From positions 1 through 8,398 of the forward strand of contig JAUNIK010000105.1 of the NCBI GenBank assembly GCA_030523505.1: DNA of 8,398 bases, in the 5' to 3' direction. The stretch comes from Prevotellaceae bacterium. Lineage in GTDB: Bacteria > Bacteroidota > Bacteroidia > Bacteroidales > Bacteroidaceae. Shown here piece by piece: positions 6,264 through 8,398 of the stretch; positions within the stretch are counted from its first letter, which is position 1; every line of letters starts with the position of its first letter. A program made the position numbers and the translations under genes. The notes under the pieces are model-generated. The model ran no database searches. It saw only the letters and a list, made by a program, of their open reading frames with translations, and was not told where the DNA came from.

Positions 6264-7445
6264 TTAGCCCTCAATCTCTGCACGAACGGCCTTGAATGCC
6301 TCTACACACTTGTCAAGATGCTCACGAGTGTGGGCTGCTGACACCTGAACACGGATACGAGCCTGGCCCTTTGGCACTACAGGATAATAGAAACCTGTAA
6401 CGAAGATGCCCTTTTCCTGCATCTTGGCTGCATAAACCTGACTCTTTGCTGCATCGTAGATCATAACAGCACAGATGGCACTCTCACTTGGCTTGCAGTC
6501 GAAACCTTCTTCCTTCATGCGACGGAGGAAATAGTCGGTATTCTCGTGGAGGCGGTTCTGCAACTCATTGCTTTCTTCCATGAGTTCGAACATACGGATA
6601 CCTGCTGCAACAAGACCAGGAGCCATTGAGTTAGAGAAGAGGTAAGGACGGCTGCGCTGACGGAGCATATCAATGATTTCCTTCTTACCTGTTGTGAAAC
6701 CACCCATAGCACCACCGAAGGCCTTACCGAGGGTACCTGTGAGGATTTCAATCTCACCACGGAGTCCGAAACGCTCTGTGACACCACGACCAGTAGCACC
6801 TACCACACCGGCAGAATGGCTCTCATCGACCATCACCATTGCGTCATATTTCTTAGAGAGTTCTACAATCTTGTCGAGAGGACACACATTACCGTCCATT
6901 GAGAACACACCATCAGTTACGATGACACGGAAACGGCAACTCTGAGCTGCCTGCAACTGGCGCTCAAGGTCTTCCATATCAGCATTGGCATAACGGAATC
7001 GCTGTGCCTTGCAGAGACGTACACCATCGATGATTGAGGCATGGTTCAAGGCATCGCTGATGATAGCATCCTCAGCAGTGAGGAGTGGTTCAAAAACACC
7101 ACCATTGGCATCGAAGCATGCTGCATAGAGGATTGTATCCTCAGTGCCGAAGAAGTCAGAGATCTTCTGCTCCAGTTTCTTATGAAGGTCCTGGCAACCA
7201 CAGATAAAGCGAACTGATGCCATACCGAAACCGCGCTCATCCATGCCTTTCTTTGAAGCCTCGATGAGTTCCTTGTTGTCAGCCAGACCGAGATAGTTGT
7301 TAGCACAGAAGTTGAGGCAGGTCTTGCCATTCACAAGAATTTCAGCACCCTGTGGTGATTCGATAACGCGCTCTGTCTTGTACAATCCGTCTGCTTTGAT
7401 AGCAGCCAGTTCATTATTCAAATGTTCCTGAAACTTAGTATACAT
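6264..7445 (-). CDS. kbl: Glycine C-acetyltransferase (2-amino-3-ketobutyrate CoA ligase)
   Basis: A PLP-dependent enzyme of the alpha-oxoamine synthase family that cleaves 2-amino-3-ketobutyrate with CoA to glycine and acetyl-CoA, the second step of threonine degradation. Its 393 residues are close to the roughly 398 of E. coli Kbl. Visible landmarks are the N-terminal FCANNYLGLADN, the ASVRFICG segment, His135 in DALNHASIIDG expected to stack on PLP, Asp207 in VMVDESHSAG expected to contact the pyridine nitrogen, and Lys241 in TGTLGKAFGGAMGG forming the Schiff base. All expected residues are intact. The ATG at 7445 sits downstream of a clear -7 promoter element and gives the usual N-terminus (MYTKFQEHLNNEL). 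It is the first gene of a two-gene unit with tdh. Family relatives (8-amino-7-oxononanoate and 5-aminolevulinate synthases) are less likely given the motif details and the dehydrogenase partner. Confidence 0.95.
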   Translation of the reverse strand: MYTKFQEHLNNELAAIKADGLYKTERVIESPQGAEILVNGKTCLNFCANNYLGLADNKELIEASKKGMDERGFGMASVRFICGCQDLHKKLEQKISDFFGTEDTILYAACFDANGGVFEPLLTAEDAIISDALNHASIIDGVRLCKAQRFRYANADMEDLERQLQAAQSCRFRVIVTDGVFSMDGNVCPLDKIVELSKKYDAMVMVDESHSAGVVGATGRGVTERFGLRGEIEILTGTLGKAFGGAMGGFTTGKKEIIDMLRQRSRPYLFSNSMAPGLVAAGIRMFELMEESNELQNRLHENTDYFLRRMKEEGFDCKPSESAICAVMIYDAAKSQVYAAKMQEKGIFVTGFYYPVVPKGQARIRVQVSAAHTREHLDKCVEAFKAVRAEIEG

Positions 7446-7477
7446 AGGTTTATTTCTTTAGGTTTTTAATTTCTATA

Positions 7478-7485
7478 CAAAAGTA
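7478..7485 (-). promoter_or_regulatory. Predicted Bacteroidetes -7 element for kbl-tdh
   Basis: On the minus strand it reads TACTTTTG, an exact TAnnTTTG match, 33 bases upstream of the kbl ATG. The surrounding 7450-7555 is AT-rich. The best -33 candidate, TTG at 7514-7512, is 26 bases away rather than the usual 19-21, so the -33 half is weak. The expected mRNA leader is about 25-30 bases. Confidence 0.55.
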
Positions 7486-7555
7486 GCAATTATTATCTAG
7501 ACCGAATAATGCAACTGAGCAGATTAACATTAATTAATACAGAAACACTATAAAA

Positions 7556-7603
7556 TCCTCCCCATTATGGGGGAGGTGCCCCTTTATGGGGCAGAGAGGG
7601 GCC
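7556..7603. repeat. GC-rich double-hairpin element between kbl and rplT
   Basis: Two adjacent inverted repeats are visible. CCTCCCC (7557-7563) pairs with GGGGAGG (7570-7576), extendable through the AT loop with one bulged G. TGCCCC (7577-7582) pairs with GGGGCA (7588-7593) around TTTAT. A trailing GAGAGGGGCC follows at 7594-7603. The element is far richer in GC than its flanks. Its plan, a C-rich/G-rich hairpin then a G-rich tail, resembles the element inside tex at 758-787. On the minus strand the larger stem is followed by ATTTTAT, so it might also act as a backup terminator for rplT. It looks like a small non-coding dispersed repeat; copy number cannot be judged from one window. Confidence 0.6.
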
Positions 7604-7610
7604 TATACGA

Positions 7611-7643
7611 AAAGAGTGACACTCTCATCGAGCATCACTCTTT
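7611..7643 (-). terminator. Predicted terminator of the rpmI-rplT unit
   Basis: Perfect 9-base arms AAAGAGTGA (7611-7619) and TCACTCTTT (7635-7643) enclose 15 bases that can themselves fold weakly (CTC-GAT-GAG). On the minus strand the stem ends in CTCTTTTCG. It begins 21 bases after the rplT stop. The T-run is short, so termination may be aided by the adjacent GC-rich hairpins. Confidence 0.68.
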
Positions 7644-7664
7644 ATCTTAATTGGTAAGATGATC

Positions 7665-8009
7665 TTACTTAACCTTTGCAACGATAGCTGCGAAAGCTGC
7701 TGGGTTGTTTACTGCGAGGTCAGCGAGAACCTTACGGTTGATCTCGATACCTGCCTTGTGCAGAGCACCCATGAGCTGTGAGTAGCTCATACCCTCGATA
7801 CGTGCAGCAGCATTGATACGCTGGATCCAGAGAGCGCGGAAGTTGCGCTTCTTGTTACGACGATCGCGGTAAGCGTATGTCAAACCTTTCTCCCAAGTGT
7901 TCTTTGCTACAGTCCAAACGTTCTTACGAGCGCCATAGTAACCCTTGGTCAACTTCAGAATACGAGTTCTCTTTGCCTTAGAGGCAACATGATTCACACT
8001 TCTTGGCAT
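7665..8009 (-). CDS. rplT: 50S ribosomal protein L20
   Basis: L20 binds 23S rRNA early in assembly of the large subunit. The 114-residue product has the usual family length and a complete sequence. It has a basic N-terminal arm ([19 protein letters not shown]), the [17 protein letters not shown] segment, [24 protein letters not shown], and a C-terminal globular part starting near MSYSQLM. The ATG at 8009 is preceded by the purine-rich AAGAAGAAAG on the minus strand. It lies 39 bases downstream of rpmI, the conserved order in bacteria. In several bacteria L20 represses its own operon through a leader RNA; whether that applies here is not known. Confidence 0.98.
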   Translation of the reverse strand: MPRSVNHVASKAKRTRILKLTKGYYGARKNVWTVAKNTWEKGLTYAYRDRRNKKRNFRALWIQRINAAARIEGMSYSQLMGALHKAGIEINRKVLADLAVNNPAAFAAIVAKVK

Positions 8010-8048
8010 AGTTTTCTTTCTTCTTTAAATGTTAAACAATAGGGTTAA

Positions 8049-8246
8049 TTAACGCAGACAAAGGAGGTCGCGAACCTGCTTTACGTTTGTTGGGTCAACG
8101 ATAGTTGTACCAACGAGGTTTCTCTTCTGCTTCTTCGTCTTCTTAGTCAGGATGTGACTGTGGAAAGCGTGACGACGCTTAATCTTACCTGTACCGGTGA
8201 AGCTGAAACGCTTCTTTGCACCGGAATTAGTCTTTACTTTTGGCAT
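8049..8246 (-). CDS. rpmI: 50S ribosomal protein L35
   Basis: A small, strongly basic large-subunit protein of 65 residues, the normal size for L35. Its family signature is clear: [20 protein letters not shown] at the N-terminus, then [22 protein letters not shown]. The C-terminus ([11 protein letters not shown]) is also family-like. It precedes rplT on the same strand. infC usually lies just upstream, but none of it is visible in the 152 bases available. No -7 promoter motif is seen directly upstream, so transcription probably comes from outside the window. Confidence 0.97.
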   Translation of the reverse strand: MPKVKTNSGAKKRFSFTGTGKIKRRHAFHSHILTKKTKKQKRNLVGTTIVDPTNVKQVRDLLCLR

Positions 8247-8398
8247 TTTGTTTAAAATTTTAAATTGTTAATAAATATAACCCCGGGGCTCAACAAAACT
8301 TCCTGACGGAAGACTTCCAGCAGGCCTGAGGTAGATGGCAACGCAATACCAACGCGCAGCGCATCTTTGAATGATAAAATTTCTTTTTTTCGAATTAT
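8247..8398 (-). other. Structured GC-rich region upstream of rpmI (possible leader or repeat)
   Basis: Read on the minus strand, a GC-rich block (8364 down to 8281) lies between AT-rich flanks and is dense in palindromes. They are GCGC-A-GCGC (8354-8362), CAGGCCTG (8321-8328), GGAAG-A-CTTCC (8308-8318), CTTCC-TGAC-GGAAG (8299-8312, overlapping the previous one) and CCCCGGGG (8281-8288). The two GGAAG/CTTCC pairings exclude each other. No IF3 C-terminus is recognisable in any frame. A minus-strand TAA at 8397-8395 could be the stop of an upstream gene. It may be a ribosomal-protein leader RNA, an intergenic dispersed repeat, or spacer; the sequence alone does not decide. Confidence 0.4.

Noticed and set aside
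6673..6945. Pro-rich plus-strand open frame opposite kbl
   Set aside because: It lies fully antisense to well-conserved kbl motifs (the Lys241 region), has no initiation context and matches no family I know.
7556..7603. CRISPR-like repeat
   Set aside because: Only two dissimilar adjacent hairpins are present, with no regular spacer-repeat spacing and no cas genes.
7446..7664. Possible Bacteroidales-1 type small RNA downstream of rplT
   Set aside because: I recall this motif being associated with the region after L20 genes. Here the only TAnnTTTG site on the minus strand is the one serving kbl, and the gap is already filled by a terminator, a repeat and that promoter. A covariance search could overturn this.
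8247..8393. Minus-strand open frame upstream of rpmI as a coding gene
   Set aside because: It has no ATG or GTG start, only a possible TTG giving about 29 residues, no recognisable family and strong palindromic structure. It is better treated as non-coding.

Overview
The window looks like a chromosomal segment from a Bacteroidetes bacterium, most likely order Bacteroidales (Prevotella- or Bacteroides-like). Three things point there. Three sites upstream of genes match the phylum's -7 promoter consensus TAnnTTTG. Ribosome binding sites are weak and A-rich. The gene set includes a lipoprotein GH3 glycosidase and an SDR-type threonine dehydrogenase next to kbl, with Tex and ribosomal proteins of the usual Bacteroidales type. 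The genus is inference only.

Layout, left to right. Positions 1-1730 (+) hold the C-terminal three quarters of tex, cut by the window edge. It ends at a hairpin shared with the convergent GH3 gene. Positions 1797-4124 (-) encode a predicted periplasmic GH3 beta-glycosidase lipoprotein. Positions 4125-4308 are a divergent promoter region with a -7 motif on each strand and a short GGTTAC tandem repeat. Positions 4309-5214 (+) encode an EamA/DMT-type 10-TM permease whose promoter lies almost on its start codon. A strong bidirectional terminator follows. Positions 7445 to 5272 (-) hold kbl then tdh, a two-gene threonine-to-glycine unit. Positions 7446-7664 hold the kbl promoter, a GC-rich double-hairpin repeat and the rplT terminator. 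Positions 8246 to 7665 (-) hold rpmI then rplT. Positions 8247-8398 are a GC-rich structured stretch upstream of rpmI with no recognisable infC end.

How the genes work together: Tdh and Kbl are consecutive enzymes, oxidising L-threonine to 2-amino-3-ketobutyrate and then cleaving it with CoA to glycine and acetyl-CoA. L35 and L20 are both 50S proteins. Tex, the GH3 enzyme and the permease are separate single-gene units with no evident functional link.

No new defence system, mobile island or biosynthetic cluster is visible; the genes are ordinary core or housekeeping genes. The features most worth a second look are non-coding: a GC-rich palindromic element translated in frame inside tex, a similar element between kbl and rplT, the structured block upstream of rpmI, and the apparently leaderless permease gene.
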